Part shown: piece after piece, positions 16,455-30,183 of the stretch
Position numbering within the stretch: position 1 is the stretch's first letter
Layout: each line of letters begins with the position of its first letter
Program-made: the position numbers and the translations under genes
NCBI RefSeq assembly: GCF_028607085.1
Contig: NZ_CP117411.1
Coordinates: 3,548,501-3,612,500, forward strand
Direction of reading: 5' to 3'
Source: Sphingomonas naphthae
Lineage (GTDB): Bacteria; Pseudomonadota; Alphaproteobacteria; Sphingomonadales; Sphingomonadaceae
Length of the DNA stretch: 64,000 nt
The notes under the pieces: model-generated
Seen by the model: the letters and a program-made list of their open reading frames with translations, nothing else
Database searches by the model: none
What the model was told of the DNA's origin: nothing

Positions 16455-18719
16455 CTATCGCGCGATCTCGGCTCCGGCCAGCACCGCCAGGGTCATCAGA
16501 TCGGATGCGGTGGAGGACATGGAGGCGATCTGGACGGGCTTGTCCATGCCCACCAGAATCGGGCCGATCACCGTGTCGCCGCTCAGCTCGCGCATCAGCT
16601 TGGCGGAGATGTTGGCCGATTGCAGGCCGGGCATCACGAGGATGTTTGCCGGGCCGGACAGGCGGCTGAACGGATAGGATTTCATCACCGAGGGGTTGAG
16701 CGCCACGTCGGGCGCCATCTCGCCCTCATATTCGAAATTCGGCTGACGCTGATCGAGGATGGCGATCGCCTCGCGGATGCTCTCCAGATTCTTGCCGACC
16801 GGATTGCCGAAGGTGGAATAGGACAGGAAGGCGACACGCGGCTCGTGGCCGAGGCGACGGGCGAGCTGCGCCGCGCTCTCGGCGATGCCGGCCAGGTCGG
16901 GTCCGGTCGGCCGCTCGTTGACCATCGTGTCCGCCATGAACACGGTGTGATTCTTGCCGACGATGATGTGGATGCCGCACGGGCGACGGCCCTTCATCGG
17001 ATCGATCACGCGCAGCACCTGCCGCAGCGAGCGGGCGTAGGTGCGGGTGACGCCGGTGATCATCGCGTCCGCCTCGCCGAGCGCCACGAGCAGGGCACCG
17101 AAGACGTTGCGATCCTGATTGACCATCGCCTCCACCTCACGGCGGAGGTAGCCGCGCCGCTGGAGCCTTTCGTAGAGATAGTCGACCATGCGCGGCACCA
17201 GCGGCGAGACGCGGCTGTTGTGCAGCTCGAAGCTCTCGGGATCGTCGATGCCGAGCGCGCGCAGGCGATCGGGCACGTCGTCGCGGCCGACCAGCACCGG
17301 CGTGCCGTAGCCGCCGTCGCGGAACTGGATCGCGGCGCGCAGCACCACTTCCTCCTCGGCTTCGGCGAACACCACGCGCTTGGGGTTGGCGCGCGCGGTC
17401 TCGTCGGCGAGGCTGAGGACCGAGGTGGTCGGGTTGAGGCGGCCGCGCAGCGTGTGGCGATAGGCCGCCATGTCGAGGATCGGCTTGCGCGCGACGCCCG
17501 TATCCATCGCCGCCTGCGCCACGGCGGCGGGCACGATCTCCATCAGGCGCGGATCGAACGGCGCGGGGATGATATAATCCGGGCCGAAGCTGGGCGCCTG
17601 CCCGCCATAAGCGGCGGCAACCTCCTCGGGCACGTTCTGCCGGGCCAGCGCCGCCAGCGCCTGCGCGGCGGCGACCTTCATCTCCTCGTTGATGGTCGTG
17701 GCGTGCACGTCGAGCGCGCCCCGGAAGATGAAGGGGAAGCCGAGGACGTTGTTGACCTGATTGGGATAATCCGACCGGCCGGTGGCGATGATCGCGTCGG
17801 GCGCGGCGGCCAGCGCGTCGTCGGGCGTGATCTCGGGATCGGGATTGGCCATGGCGAAGATGATCGGCTTGGCCGCCATCGTCTTGACCATCTCGCCGGT
17901 CAGCGCGCCGGCGACCGAGAGGCCGAGGAACACGTCGGCCCCCTCGATGGCCTCGGCCAGGGTGCGCTTGTCGGTCTCGACCGCATGGGCCGATTTCCAC
18001 TGGTTCATGCCCTCGGTGCGGCCCTGGTAGATGACACCCTTGGAATCGCACATGATGACATTGTCGGGCTTCACGCCCAGCGCCTTGGCCAGTTCGGTGC
18101 AGGAGATGGAGGCGGCGCCCGCGCCGTTGACGACCACCTTCATGTCCTCCAGCCGGCGGCCGGTGAGGTGGGCGGCGTTGATGAGGCCGGCGGCCGAGAT
18201 GATCGCGGTGCCGTGCTGGTCGTCATGAAAGACCGGGATGTTCATCCGCTCGCGCAGCGTCTGCTCGATGATGAAGCATTCCGGGGCCTTGATGTCCTCC
18301 AGATTGATGCCGCCGAAGCTCGGCTCCATCAGCTCGACGGCGGCGATGAACTTGTCGACATCCTCGGTGGCCAGCTCGATATCGATCGAATCGACGTCGG
18401 CGAAGCGCTTGAACAGCACCGCCTTGCCCTCCATCACCGGCTTCGACGCGAGCGCGCCGAGATTGCCGAGGCCGAGGATGGCGGTGCCGTTGGAGATCAC
18501 CGCGACCAGATTGCCCTTGGCGGTATAGTCATAAGCGGTCGCCGGATCGGCGGCGATAGCGCGCACCGGCACGGCGACGCCGGGCGAATAGGCCAGCGAA
18601 AGGTCGCGCTGGGTCGCCATCGGCTTGGAGGCGATGATCTCGATCTTGCCGGGCCGCCCCTGCGAATGGAACAGCAGCGCCTCGCGCTCCGAAAACTGGA
18701 CCTTGGAGCCTGCGCTCAT
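16455..18719 (-). CDS. maeB: NADP-dependent malic enzyme with phosphotransacetylase-like C-terminal domain
   Basis: MaeB decarboxylates malate to pyruvate and forms NADPH, linking the TCA cycle to pyruvate in the cytoplasm. The 754 residues split into an N-terminal malic domain ([35 protein letters not shown]), a NAD(P)-binding domain (about 165-405: [29 protein letters not shown]), and a C-terminal phosphotransacetylase-like domain (about 425-750) that in this family is regulatory rather than catalytic. The ATG at 18719 has AGGG eight bases upstream; a GTG at 18734 would add five residues. Divergent from mutS. Length is typical for MaeB. Confidence 0.95.
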   Translation of the reverse strand: MSAGSKVQFSEREALLFHSQGRPGKIEIIASKPMATQRDLSLAYSPGVAVPVRAIAADPATAYDYTAKGNLVAVISNGTAILGLGNLGALASKPVMEGKAVLFKRFADVDSIDIELATEDVDKFIAAVELMEPSFGGINLEDIKAPECFIIEQTLRERMNIPVFHDDQHGTAIISAAGLINAAHLTGRRLEDMKVVVNGAGAASISCTELAKALGVKPDNVIMCDSKGVIYQGRTEGMNQWKSAHAVETDKRTLAEAIEGADVFLGLSVAGALTGEMVKTMAAKPIIFAMANPDPEITPDDALAAAPDAIIATGRSDYPNQVNNVLGFPFIFRGALDVHATTINEEMKVAAAQALAALARQNVPEEVAAAYGGQAPSFGPDYIIPAPFDPRLMEIVPAAVAQAAMDTGVARKPILDMAAYRHTLRGRLNPTTSVLSLADETARANPKRVVFAEAEEEVVLRAAIQFRDGGYGTPVLVGRDDVPDRLRALGIDDPESFELHNSRVSPLVPRMVDYLYERLQRRGYLRREVEAMVNQDRNVFGALLVALGEADAMITGVTRTYARSLRQVLRVIDPMKGRRPCGIHIIVGKNHTVFMADTMVNERPTGPDLAGIAESAAQLARRLGHEPRVAFLSYSTFGNPVGKNLESIREAIAILDQRQPNFEYEGEMAPDVALNPSVMKSYPFSRLSGPANILVMPGLQSANISAKLMRELSGDTVIGPILVGMDKPVQIASMSSTASDLMTLAVLAGAEIAR

Positions 18720-18819
18720 CGGGGCATCCCTCACTCTGCTGTCGGCCCTGCGGCCTTATCCACCGTCGCGGTTCCCATGGGGCATGGCTAGGCCCGGAAC
18801 AAGCCGCTACAGCGCCCGG

Positions 18820-21432
18820 ATGGCGGGAAGTGGGGCAGGATCGGCGGATCAGGCGGCGGGTACGACGCCGATGTTCGCGCAATATCATGCGCTGAAAGCG
18901 GCCTCACCCGACTGCCTGTTGTTCTACCGGATGGGCGACTTCTTCGAATTGTTCTTCGACGATGCGAAGGCGGCATCGGCGACCCTCGACATCGCATTGA
19001 CCAGCCGGGGCGACGGCATCCCCATGTGCGGCGTGCCGGCGCACGCCGCCGAAGCCTATCTGGCGCGGCTCATCAAGGGCGGCCACCGGGTCGCCATCGC
19101 CGACCAGACCGAGACGCCGGCCGAGGCCAAGAAACGTGGCGGATCGAAGGCATTGGTCGCCCGCGCGATCGTCCGGATCGTGACGGCGGGGACGCTGACG
19201 GAAGAGACATTGCTCGACGCGCGCGCCGCCAACTGGCTGGTGGCGGTGGCCGAGGCGGGCGGCGCGATCGGGCTGGCGGCGGCGGATATCTCCACCGGCC
19301 GGTTCGAGATGGCGGTGGCCAGTCCCGCCACCTTGTCGGCCGAACTCGCCCGGCTGGGCGCGGCCGAGACGATCGTGGCCGAGGGGGCCGATCACGGGCT
19401 GGAGGGCGCGATCGTCAGCCTGTCGGGCGGGTTCGACAGCGCGAGCGGCGAGAAGAGGCTGAAGGCGCTGTTCGGCGTGGCGACATTGGACGGCTGGGGC
19501 CAGTTCAGCCGCGCCGAGCTGGCCGCCACCGGGGGGCTGCTCGCCTATCTCGATCGCGCCGGGCAGGGGAGCCTGCCGTTCCTCCAGCCGCCGCTGCGCC
19601 GCGAGACCGCCGATCATATGATGATCGACGCGGCGACCCGCGAAAGCCTGGAGATCGTCTGCGCGCAGAATGGCGCGCGCGCGGGCAGCCTGCTCGACGC
19701 GACCGACCGCACGGTGACGGGCGCCGGCGCGCGGATGCTGGCGGCCGATCTCGGCGCGCCGCTGACCGACCGGGCGGCGATCGGCGCCCGGCTCGATCTG
19801 GTGAGCCTGTTCCATGACGAAAGTGGCCTGCGCGAGGGGCTGCGCACCCGGCTGCGCGCCCAGCCCGATATCGCCCGCGCGCTGGGGCGGATCGTGGCGG
19901 GGCGCGGCTCCCCGCGCGATCTGGGGCAGCTGCGTGATGGCCTCGACCAATGCTATCCGATCCACGCCAGCCTCGATAAACTTGCCGATCGCGCCGCGCT
20001 GCTCGGGGGTCTGTCGCCGCGCCTGCTGGGGCATGGCGAGCTGGTCGATCGCCTGTCGCGCGCGCTGGTGCCGGTGCCGCCGGTCGATGCCGCACAGGGC
20101 GGCTATATCGCCGAGGGCTATGACGCTGCACTCGATGCGTTGCGCGATGCCGGCGGGCAGGGGCGCAAGGCCATCGCCGCGCTGGAGGCGAGCTATCGCG
20201 AGCAGACCGGGATCGCCACGCTCAAGATCCGCCACAATGGCGTGCTGGGCTATCATGTCGAGGTGGCCGCCAACCGCGCCGATGCGCTGATGCGACCGGA
20301 TTCGGGCTTTACCCACCGCCAGACCCTGGCCGGCGTGGTCCGCTTCAACGCGCCCGAGCTGCACGAGGTGGCGATCCGCGTGGGGCAGGCCGGTGCCCAC
20401 GCGCTCGCGGCCGAGGCGGCGCATCTGGAGGCGCTGACCGAGGAGGTGCTCGCCGCCAAGGCCGCGATCGCCGCCACCGCCGACGCGCTCGCCCGGCTGG
20501 ACGTGGCCGCCGCGCTCGCCGAACGCGCGGCGGAGGCGGGCTGGTGCCGGCCCAATTTGGTCGAACATAGCTGCCTCGAGATCGAGGGCGGGCGGCATCC
20601 CGTGGTCGAGCAGGCGGTGGCACGCACCGGCGGGCGCTTCGTGGCGAACGATTGCAACCTGTCGGATGGCGACCGGCTGTGGCTGGTCACTGGCCCCAAC
20701 ATGGGCGGCAAATCGACCTTCCTGCGCCAGAATGCCGCCATCGCCATCCTGGCCCAAGCGGGCAGCTTCGTGCCGGCGTCCCGCGCCACGCTCGGCATCG
20801 TCGATCGGCTGTTCAGCCGGGTCGGCGCGTCGGACAATCTGGCGCGCGGGCGATCGACCTTCATGGTCGAGATGGTCGAGACCGCCGCGATTCTGGCGCA
20901 GGCGACGACACGCAGCTTAGTCATCCTCGACGAGGTCGGGCGCGGCACCTCCACCTATGACGGGCTGGCCATCGCCTGGGCGGTGGTGGAGGCAGTCCAC
21001 GATCGCAACCGCTGTCGCTGCCTGTTCGCGACCCATTATCATGAGCTGACCCGGCTGGCCGGGCGCCTCGACGCGCTGTCGCTCCACCATGTCCGCGCGC
21101 GCGAGTGGAAGGGCGATCTGGTGCTGCTGCACGAGGTGGCACCGGGTGCCGCCGATCGCAGCTACGGCCTCGCCGTGGCGCGGCTGGCGGGCCTGCCGCC
21201 GCTGGTGCTGGCGCGGGCGAAGGATGTGCTGAAGCGGCTCGAGGCTGGGCGGCAGGCCACCGGCGGCATCGCGGCGGGGCTGGACGACCTCCCCCTGTTC
21301 GCGGCGGCGATCGCGGCGGAACCGGCACCCGATCCGCTCAGGACGGCGCTGGATTCGATCGACGCCGACGCGCTGAGCCCGCGCGAGGCGCTGGAGGCGC
21401 TGTATCGGCTGAAGGGTATCGCGGGAGAGTAA
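18820..21432 (+). CDS. mutS: DNA mismatch repair protein MutS
   Basis: MutS binds base mismatches and small loops and starts mismatch repair. Near the N terminus is [15 protein letters not shown] with the Phe-x-Glu mismatch-probing motif. The C-terminal ATPase has Walker [16 protein letters not shown] and Walker [17 protein letters not shown], then the conserved ATHYHEL. About 870 residues, normal length. Start: E. coli MutS has about ten residues before the TPM..QY motif, which favours ATG 18820; ATGs at 18784 and 18871 are alternatives. mutL lies just downstream on the opposite strand, separated only by a palindromic repeat. Confidence 0.97.
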   Translation: MAGSGAGSADQAAGTTPMFAQYHALKAASPDCLLFYRMGDFFELFFDDAKAASATLDIALTSRGDGIPMCGVPAHAAEAYLARLIKGGHRVAIADQTETPAEAKKRGGSKALVARAIVRIVTAGTLTEETLLDARAANWLVAVAEAGGAIGLAAADISTGRFEMAVASPATLSAELARLGAAETIVAEGADHGLEGAIVSLSGGFDSASGEKRLKALFGVATLDGWGQFSRAELAATGGLLAYLDRAGQGSLPFLQPPLRRETADHMMIDAATRESLEIVCAQNGARAGSLLDATDRTVTGAGARMLAADLGAPLTDRAAIGARLDLVSLFHDESGLREGLRTRLRAQPDIARALGRIVAGRGSPRDLGQLRDGLDQCYPIHASLDKLADRAALLGGLSPRLLGHGELVDRLSRALVPVPPVDAAQGGYIAEGYDAALDALRDAGGQGRKAIAALEASYREQTGIATLKIRHNGVLGYHVEVAANRADALMRPDSGFTHRQTLAGVVRFNAPELHEVAIRVGQAGAHALAAEAAHLEALTEEVLAAKAAIAATADALARLDVAAALAERAAEAGWCRPNLVEHSCLEIEGGRHPVVEQAVARTGGRFVANDCNLSDGDRLWLVTGPNMGGKSTFLRQNAAIAILAQAGSFVPASRATLGIVDRLFSRVGASDNLARGRSTFMVEMVETAAILAQATTRSLVILDEVGRGTSTYDGLAIAWAVVEAVHDRNRCRCLFATHYHELTRLAGRLDALSLHHVRAREWKGDLVLLHEVAPGAADRSYGLAVARLAGLPPLVLARAKDVLKRLEAGRQATGGIAAGLDDLPLFAAAIAAEPAPDPLRTALDSIDADALSPREALEALYRLKGIAGE

Positions 21433-21440
21433 ATCCAGTT

Positions 21441-21576
21441 CCTCCCCGAGCTTGCTCGGGGAGGGGGACCGTCGCGAAGCGATGGGGAGGGGTAATCCTC
21501 GCCCTTGGCCATCCGACATACCCCTCCACCACCGGCTGCGCCGGCGGTCCCCCTCCCCATCTTCGATGGAGAGGAA
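21441..21576. repeat. Palindromic intergenic repeat between mutS and mutL
   Basis: Starts with the hairpin CCTCCCCGAGCTTGCTCGGGGAGG (two arms of 10 with a short loop, 21441-21464) and contains the block CCCCTCCACCACCGGC...GCCGGCGGTCC shared with the element at 6548-6735, ending in CCCCCTCCCC. It lies between two converging genes and may end transcription from both. Confidence 0.78.
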
Positions 21577-21582
21577 CAGGCG

Positions 21583-24555
<2,973 letters not shown>

Positions 24556-24591
24556 GCGATCCCCATCGGCCCTGACCGGAGCTGAGGCGCG

Positions 24592-25476
24592 ATGGCGCGC
24601 GAACCCCGGCGGCGCAGTTTCTCGCGCCGCACCCAATATACTTTGTTCGCCGGCTATGTGATCGCCGCCGTGGGCGTCGTCGTGGGTCTGGCGCTGGTGG
24701 TGATCCAGCGGGTCGCGCCCAGCGCCTTTTCGGCGATCGAGGGCGTGGTGCTGGACGCGACCGCGCCGGTGGGGCTGGCCGGGCGCAGTGTGGCGCGCGG
24801 CTTCGACGGGGTCGTCACCGACGTATCGGGCTATGTGTTCGCCGGCAGCCAGAATGCCACGCTCAAGGCCGAGCTTGCCGTCGCCCGCCAGAAACTGATC
24901 CGCGCCCGCGCGCTGGAGCATGAGAATCGCCGGCTGAAGGCGCTCGCCCGGTTGGCCACCACCGAGCCGCTGCCGATCGCCACCGCGCGCATCATCGGAT
25001 CGAGCGGCACCGGCCAGCGCCGTTACGCCACGCTCGCCGCCGGATCGCGCGACGGGGTGCGGCCGGGGATGCCGGTGCGGTCGAGCGACGGGTTGGTCGG
25101 GCTCGTCAGCCTCAGTGGCCGCTTCGCCGCGCGGGTGCTGCTGCTCACCGACGCCGCCTCCAGCGTGCCGGTGCTGGTGGCGCGCACCGGGCTGCCGGCG
25201 CTGGCGGTCGGGCGCGGCGACGGCACGCTCGATGCGCGCGCGATCGTCGGCGGGGGCACGCCGTTCCGCAAGGGCGATCTGCTCGTCACTTCGGGCACGG
25301 GCGGCATCTATCCGCCCAACATCCCGGTCGCCCTGGTCACCACGGTCGATCGCGACGTGGCGGTGGCCCGGCCGCTGGCCGATCCCGCCGCGCTGGATTT
25401 CGCGGTGGTGACCCGGCCGTTCGGCCCGATCATGATCCTGCCCCCCACCATCCCCCAGGTCGAGGACGGGCGATGA
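24592..25476 (+). CDS. mreC: Rod shape-determining protein MreC
   Basis: MreC is a bitopic membrane protein that joins MreB to PBP2 and activates it from the periplasm. 294 residues: cytoplasmic basic tail, one membrane helix (about 20-42: FAGYVIAAVGVVVGLALVV), a coiled-coil stretch (about 85-120: LKAELAVARQKLIRARALEHENRRLKAL in part), then beta domains with GSRDGVRPGMPVRSSDGLVG. The C terminus overlaps mreD by four bases (ATGA). Confidence 0.95.
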   Translation: MAREPRRRSFSRRTQYTLFAGYVIAAVGVVVGLALVVIQRVAPSAFSAIEGVVLDATAPVGLAGRSVARGFDGVVTDVSGYVFAGSQNATLKAELAVARQKLIRARALEHENRRLKALARLATTEPLPIATARIIGSSGTGQRRYATLAAGSRDGVRPGMPVRSSDGLVGLVSLSGRFAARVLLLTDAASSVPVLVARTGLPALAVGRGDGTLDARAIVGGGTPFRKGDLLVTSGTGGIYPPNIPVALVTTVDRDVAVARPLADPAALDFAVVTRPFGPIMILPPTIPQVEDGR

Positions 25477-25985
25477 GGCTGCTGCCGGCGCATGTCGATC
25501 TGGTTCCGCCGCGCCGCTGGACGATCGGCGTGCCGATCGCCTCCACCCTCGCCGGATCGGCGGTGGCGGCGCTGCCCTTCGTGCTGTCGGCGCCGCTGTT
25601 GCCGTCCTTCGGGCTGCTCATGCTGCTGTCTTGGCGGCTGCTGCGGCCGGAAATGTGGGCGGCGTGGATCGCGCTGCCGCTGGGGCTGGCCGACGATCTG
25701 CTGACCGGCAATGCGCTGGGCAGCGCGGCGGCCCTGTGGACCGCGACCCTGCTGGTGCTGGACCGGCTGGACGGCGTGATGGTGTGGCGCGACCATTGGG
25801 CGGACTGGGCGATCGCCGCCATCGCCATCCAATGCTGCGCGATCGGCGAATGGCTGCTGTCGGGCTTCGTTGGCGGGCAGGGCAGCTTCGCCGCGCTCGC
25901 GCCGCAGGTGATCGCGGCGCTGCTGTGCTATCCTGCCGCCGTGCGCATCACCGCCTCCCTCGATCGCTGGCGCCTGCGCCGGTGA
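25473..25985 (+). CDS. mreD: Rod shape-determining protein MreD
   Basis: A small polytopic membrane protein (170 residues, about five helices) of the elongation complex. Sequence is poorly conserved in the family; assignment rests on hydrophobicity, the pattern LPLGLADDLLTGNALGSAALLW typical of MreD (in part PLGLADDLLTGNALGS), and its place between mreC and mrdA. It starts in the mreC stop (ATGA) and its TGA lies just before the mrdA start. Confidence 0.88.
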   Translation: MRLLPAHVDLVPPRRWTIGVPIASTLAGSAVAALPFVLSAPLLPSFGLLMLLSWRLLRPEMWAAWIALPLGLADDLLTGNALGSAAALWTATLLVLDRLDGVMVWRDHWADWAIAAIAIQCCAIGEWLLSGFVGGQGSFAALAPQVIAALLCYPAAVRITASLDRWRLRR

Positions 25986-25987
25986 GG

Positions 25988-28096
25988 ATGCCGAAACGGC
26001 TCGTCACCGAGCAGAGCCAGTTGCAGAGCTTCAGCCGCCGCGCGCTCATCCTCGGCGGGGCGCAGGCGGGTGTCGCGGCGATCCTGGCCGGCCGCATGGC
26101 GTGGCTGTCGATCGCCGAGAACGACCGCTATTCGGCGCTGGCCGAAAGCAACCGGGTGCAGCAGACTTTGATCCCGCCGCGCCGGGGCTGGATCGTCGAT
26201 CGCCATGGGCGCCCGATCGCGATCAACCGCACCGATTTCCGGGTCGATCTGATCCCCGATCGGCTGGTCGATCCCGATCATGTCATCGCCGAGCTGCGCC
26301 TGATCCTCGGCCTCACCGACGACGATGTCGCCCGCGTGCAGGAGGGGCTGAAGCGCGCCGCCGGGTTCCGCCCGGTGCCGGTGGCGGAAAATCTCACCTA
26401 CGAGAAGTTCGCCGCGCTCAGCGTGCGGCAGGGCGACCTGCCCGGCGTGGTCCCGGCGAGCGGCAACGCGCGCTTCTATCCGGCGGGCGCGGCGGTGGCG
26501 CATCTGACCGGCTATGTCGGCCAGGCATCGGCGGCGGATTATGAAAAGACCCGCGATCCCCTGCTCATCACCCCCGGCTTCAAGGTCGGCAAGGAAGGGC
26601 TGGAGCGCGCGCTGGAGCCGTGGTTGCGCGGCCACCCCGGCGCCAAGCGCAGCGAGGTCACCGCGCGCGGCCGGGTGGTCGCCGAACTGACGACCCGGCC
26701 GGAGGAGGTCGGCAACACGCTCCAGCTCACCATCGATGCCGGCCTCCAGCATTATGCCGCCCGGCGGCTGGGCACCAATTCGGGCTCGGCGGTGGTGATC
26801 GATGTCGAGACCGGGGGCATCCTCTCGATGGTGTCGATGCCGGCCTACAACCCCAACAGCTTCTCCGACGGCATCAGCCATATGGAGTGGGACATGCTGT
26901 CGGCCGACGATCACATCCCGCTGATGAACAAGGTGCTTCAGGGCCTGTATCCGCCGGGATCGACGGTGAAGCCGATGAACGCGCTGGCGCTGCTGGAGGC
27001 GGGCGTGGACCCCAACGAGCGAGTCGTCTGCACCGGCGGCTACCGGCTCGGCAACAATGTGTTCCACTGCCATTCGCGGCGCGGCCACGGCGCGGTCGAC
27101 ATGAAGAATGCCGTTATGCAGAGCTGCGACATCTATTTCTACGCGATGATCCGCCGGCTGGGGATCGATCCGCTGGCGCAGATGATGCGCCGCCTCGGCC
27201 TCGGCGCAACCTATGATCTGCCCTATAAATCGCAGCGCTTCGGCACGGTGCCCGACAGCCAGTGGAAGCTGAAGAAATACAAGTCCGAGTGGAAGGTCGC
27301 GGACACGATCAACGCCTCGATCGGCCAGGGCTATACGCTGGTGAACCCGCTCCAGCTGGCGGTGATGGCGGCGCGCATCGCGAGCGGCAAGTCGCTCGAT
27401 CCGCGCCTGATCGTCAACCGCCGGTACGAGCCGCAGGGCGGTGACCTGGGTGTCGATCCCGATCATCTGCGGATCATCCGAGAGGCGATGTGGGGCGTGG
27501 TCAACGGCGGCGGCACCGGTGGCGCGGCGCGCATGTACGTGCCGGGGGTGCAGCTGGCCGGCAAGACGGGCACGGCGCAGGTGCGGCGCATCACCATGGC
27601 CGAACGGCGCGGCGGCGTGCTGAAGAATGGCGCTTTGCCCTTCAAGCTGCGCGACCATGCGCTGTTCGTATGTTTCGCGCCGGCCGACAAGCCGCGCTAT
27701 GCCGCCGCGATCGTGCTGGAGCATAATGGCCACACCGTCCGCAACCTCGATACGCCGCTCGTCGGGCGCGATATCATGACCTATCTGTTCGATCCGGAGC
27801 GGGCGATGAAGTCGCTCGCCGATGTCGAGCCCAGCTGGGGCGGCGATATCGAGCAGCGCATGGCCCGCCAGCACGAACAATGGCGGCTGGACCATGGCGG
27901 CGCCCCGCCGCCCGACGCGCCGCCCCCGCCCGAGGATCTGCCCGAGCCGACCGAACAGCCCGAAGGCAGCTTGGCCGAGGCCACCCCCGCCAGCAACCCG
28001 CCCCCGCCCGAGGATGCCGGCGACGCCGCGCCCGAAGCACCGGTGGTGCCGGCCCCGGCGGCCCCGTCTCCGCCCCCTGCGGGGCCCACGCCATGA
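25988..28096 (+). CDS. mrdA: Peptidoglycan transpeptidase PBP2
   Basis: PBP2 cross-links peptidoglycan during side-wall growth, with RodA as its glycosyltransferase partner. Near the N terminus is one membrane segment (ALILGGAQAGVAAILAG), then the dimerisation domain (RGWIVDRHGRPIAINR) and the transpeptidase domain with SxxK at Ser325 (PPGSTVKPM) and KTG in GKTGTAQ. The last 60 residues are Pro/Glu/Ala-rich (PPPDAPPPPED...), an extension beyond the E. coli length (702 versus about 633 residues). Start ATG 25988; a GTG at 25982 overlapping the mreD stop would add two residues. The stop overlaps rodA by four bases. Confidence 0.96.
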   Translation: MPKRLVTEQSQLQSFSRRALILGGAQAGVAAILAGRMAWLSIAENDRYSALAESNRVQQTLIPPRRGWIVDRHGRPIAINRTDFRVDLIPDRLVDPDHVIAELRLILGLTDDDVARVQEGLKRAAGFRPVPVAENLTYEKFAALSVRQGDLPGVVPASGNARFYPAGAAVAHLTGYVGQASAADYEKTRDPLLITPGFKVGKEGLERALEPWLRGHPGAKRSEVTARGRVVAELTTRPEEVGNTLQLTIDAGLQHYAARRLGTNSGSAVVIDVETGGILSMVSMPAYNPNSFSDGISHMEWDMLSADDHIPLMNKVLQGLYPPGSTVKPMNALALLEAGVDPNERVVCTGGYRLGNNVFHCHSRRGHGAVDMKNAVMQSCDIYFYAMIRRLGIDPLAQMMRRLGLGATYDLPYKSQRFGTVPDSQWKLKKYKSEWKVADTINASIGQGYTLVNPLQLAVMAARIASGKSLDPRLIVNRRYEPQGGDLGVDPDHLRIIREAMWGVVNGGGTGGAARMYVPGVQLAGKTGTAQVRRITMAERRGGVLKNGALPFKLRDHALFVCFAPADKPRYAAAIVLEHNGHTVRNLDTPLVGRDIMTYLFDPERAMKSLADVEPSWGGDIEQRMARQHEQWRLDHGGAPPPDAPPPPEDLPEPTEQPEGSLAEATPASNPPPPEDAGDAAPEAPVVPAPAAPSPPPAGPTP

Positions 28097-29199
28097 ACGG
28101 CGGCTATTCGATCGTCCCGCCGCAGCTGGCGCAGATCCCGTGGCGGCTGATCCTGCTGATCGTCGCGATCGGCGGCTTCGGGCTGGTGGTGCTCTATTCG
28201 GCGGCGGGCGGCAGCGTGCGGCCGTGGGCGCTCAACCAGGGCGTTCGCTTTGTCGGCTTCATCGCCATCGCCATCATGATCTCGCGCGTGGGCGAGATGC
28301 GGCTGAAACAGGCGGCGCTGCCGATCTATGGGGTGCTGGTCGGGCTGCTGCTGATGGTCGAGCTGTTCGGCTTCGTCGGCGGGGGCAGCCGGCGCTGGCT
28401 CGATCTCGGCTTCATCCGCCTCCAGCCCTCCGAATTGATGAAGCCCGCGATCGTGCTGGTGCTGGCGCGCTTCTACGATCTGCTGCCGGCGGGCGAGAGC
28501 CGCGGCTGGAACGCCATCTGGCCGGCCGCCGCGCTGATCGGCGTGCCCTTCGTGCTGGTGATGACGCAGCCCGATCTCGGCACCGGGCTGATGATCGTGT
28601 TCGGCGGGCTGACGGTCACCTTCCTCGCGGGGCTGCCTCTGCGCCTCTACGTCGGCGGTGCGCTGGCGGTGGCGGCGGTGCTGCCCGTCGCGTGGCTGGG
28701 GATGCACGAATATCAGCGCCAGCGGGTCGAAATCTTCCTCAGCCCCGAAAGCGATCCGCTGGGCGCGGGCTATCACATCATCCAGTCGAAGATCGCGATC
28801 GGATCGGGCGGGATCACCGGCAAGGGCTTCCTGAAAGGCACGCAGAGCCACCTCGATTACCTCCCCGAAGGCCACACCGATTTCGTCTTCGCCACCATGG
28901 CGGAGGAATGGGGGCTGCTGGGCGGCTGCACCATCATCCTGCTCTACTTCATGGTGATCCGCTGGGGGATGCAGGTGGCGGCGCGCGCCCACACCCGCTT
29001 CTCCCGGCTGGCGGCGGCGGGGCTGGCGACGACGATCTTCTTCTATTTCGCGATCAACCTGTCGATGGTGATGGGCCTTGCCCCCGTCGTCGGCATCCCC
29101 CTGCCGCTGGTCTCCAACGGCGGATCGGCGATGATGACGGTGATGCTGTGCCTGGGCATGCTGATGGCGATCGACCGCTCGGCCCGCGCGGCGCGCTGA
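28093..29199 (+). CDS. rodA: Peptidoglycan glycosyltransferase RodA (SEDS family)
   Basis: RodA polymerises lipid II into glycan strands together with PBP2. 368 residues with about ten membrane helices; SEDS signatures seen are SRRWLDLGFIRLQPSELMKP, TQPDLGTGLMI, HTDFVFATMAEEWGLLG and GIPLPLVSNGGSAMM. The ATG overlaps the mrdA stop (ATGA), so PBP2 and RodA are produced as a coupled pair. Last gene of the elongation operon; a strong inverted repeat follows 23 bases later. Confidence 0.97.
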   Translation: MNGGYSIVPPQLAQIPWRLILLIVAIGGFGLVVLYSAAGGSVRPWALNQGVRFVGFIAIAIMISRVGEMRLKQAALPIYGVLVGLLLMVELFGFVGGGSRRWLDLGFIRLQPSELMKPAIVLVLARFYDLLPAGESRGWNAIWPAAALIGVPFVLVMTQPDLGTGLMIVFGGLTVTFLAGLPLRLYVGGALAVAAVLPVAWLGMHEYQRQRVEIFLSPESDPLGAGYHIIQSKIAIGSGGITGKGFLKGTQSHLDYLPEGHTDFVFATMAEEWGLLGGCTIILLYFMVIRWGMQVAARAHTRFSRLAAAGLATTIFFYFAINLSMVMGLAPVVGIPLPLVSNGGSAMMTVMLCLGMLMAIDRSARAAR

Positions 29200-29222
29200 C
29201 TTTTGATCCGCCTCACGGCGGA

Positions 29223-29331
29223 GGCGGCACCGGCCCGCTCCCCCACCCGGCCACCCATATCATGCTGTCGCTGGGCGGCCGGGTGGGGGAGCGGGCCGGT
29301 GCCGCCCCTGATCCAGCAAAGCTGGATCAGG
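29223..29331. repeat. Perfect 30-bp inverted repeat followed by an 11-bp hairpin
   Basis: Bases 29223-29252 are the exact reverse complement of 29277-29306, with a 24-base spacer. Directly after is CCTGATCCAGC-AAA-GCTGGATCAGG (29307-29331), a second perfect hairpin. The element starts 23 bases after the rodA stop and ends about 105 bases before tRNA-Lys. It may end the mreB-rodA transcript. No transposase gene is present. Confidence 0.9.
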
Positions 29332-29436
29332 TCATGAATCGCACGATTTTCTTGGGGCGGGGGCTTTACAAGCCACCCCACCCCATGTACCCGGCCGCCT
29401 CCCGCGACGAGGGCTCGCCTCTCGGACTGCCGGTAT

Positions 29437-29512
<76 letters not shown>

Positions 29513-29598
29513 TATCCTTCATCACGATGAAATCCGGCGCGGTCGCCGCCCTGTCGATCGGGCTTGGGTCCGGCGGCGGGGGTCGCTAGGGATCGGGC

Positions 29599-30183
29599 AT
29601 GGGAATGATGCTGGCGATTGCGATGATGGCGGCGGCGCCTGGGCCTGCGGCGGATTATGCCGCGCTCGTGGCGCGGATGGCGGCGGGGGATACGCGGATC
29701 GATTATGCGCGCTTCCGTGCGCTGGCGCCGATGCAGCCGGGGTTCGATCCCGATTTCGATCCGATCGCCATCGCTGAGGCGCGCAAGGCCGGCAATGTCG
29801 CCGAGGCGCGGCGGCTGTCGGAAGCGCGGCTTCAGGCGGATTATTCCGACATGGCGGCGCATTACTGGCTGTCCGAGGCGTGCGCGAGCCTGAAGGACAG
29901 GGCCTGCGCCGATCGGCATGGCGCGATCTTCAACGGGATGCTGGCGGCGATCGAGGCGAGCGGTGACGGGCGTGGCGCCGAGACCGCCTACATCGTCACC
30001 CGCGTCCCCGAGGAATATATCTGGCTCGGCGTCCACCGCCTGACCTCCTCGACCCAGCAATTGGTGACGAAGGGCGGGCGCAGCTACGATGTGCTGCACG
30101 TCGCCGATGCGAAGGGTGGAGAGCGCGACGTGTGGTTCGATGTCAGCGGCTTCATCGGCAAGGGACTGGCATGGCCGAAGTGA
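29599..30183 (+). CDS. DUF4919-type hypothetical protein
   Basis: A 194-residue protein resembling the DUF4919 family, whose function is unknown. Seen: an Ala/Met-rich N terminus that may be a weak signal peptide (MLAIAMMAAAPGPA), then DYARFRALAPMQ, then helical repeats (EARRLSEARLQADYSDMAAHYWLSEACASL) and YIVTRVPEEYIWLG with VLHVADAKGGERDVWFDVS near the end, all typical of that family. CTAGG lies 9 bases before the ATG. The 3' end overlaps dapE by 13 bases. Confidence 0.72.
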   Translation: MGMMLAIAMMAAAPGPAADYAALVARMAAGDTRIDYARFRALAPMQPGFDPDFDPIAIAEARKAGNVAEARRLSEARLQADYSDMAAHYWLSEACASLKDRACADRHGAIFNGMLAAIEASGDGRGAETAYIVTRVPEEYIWLGVHRLTSSTQQLVTKGGRSYDVLHVADAKGGERDVWFDVSGFIGKGLAWPK

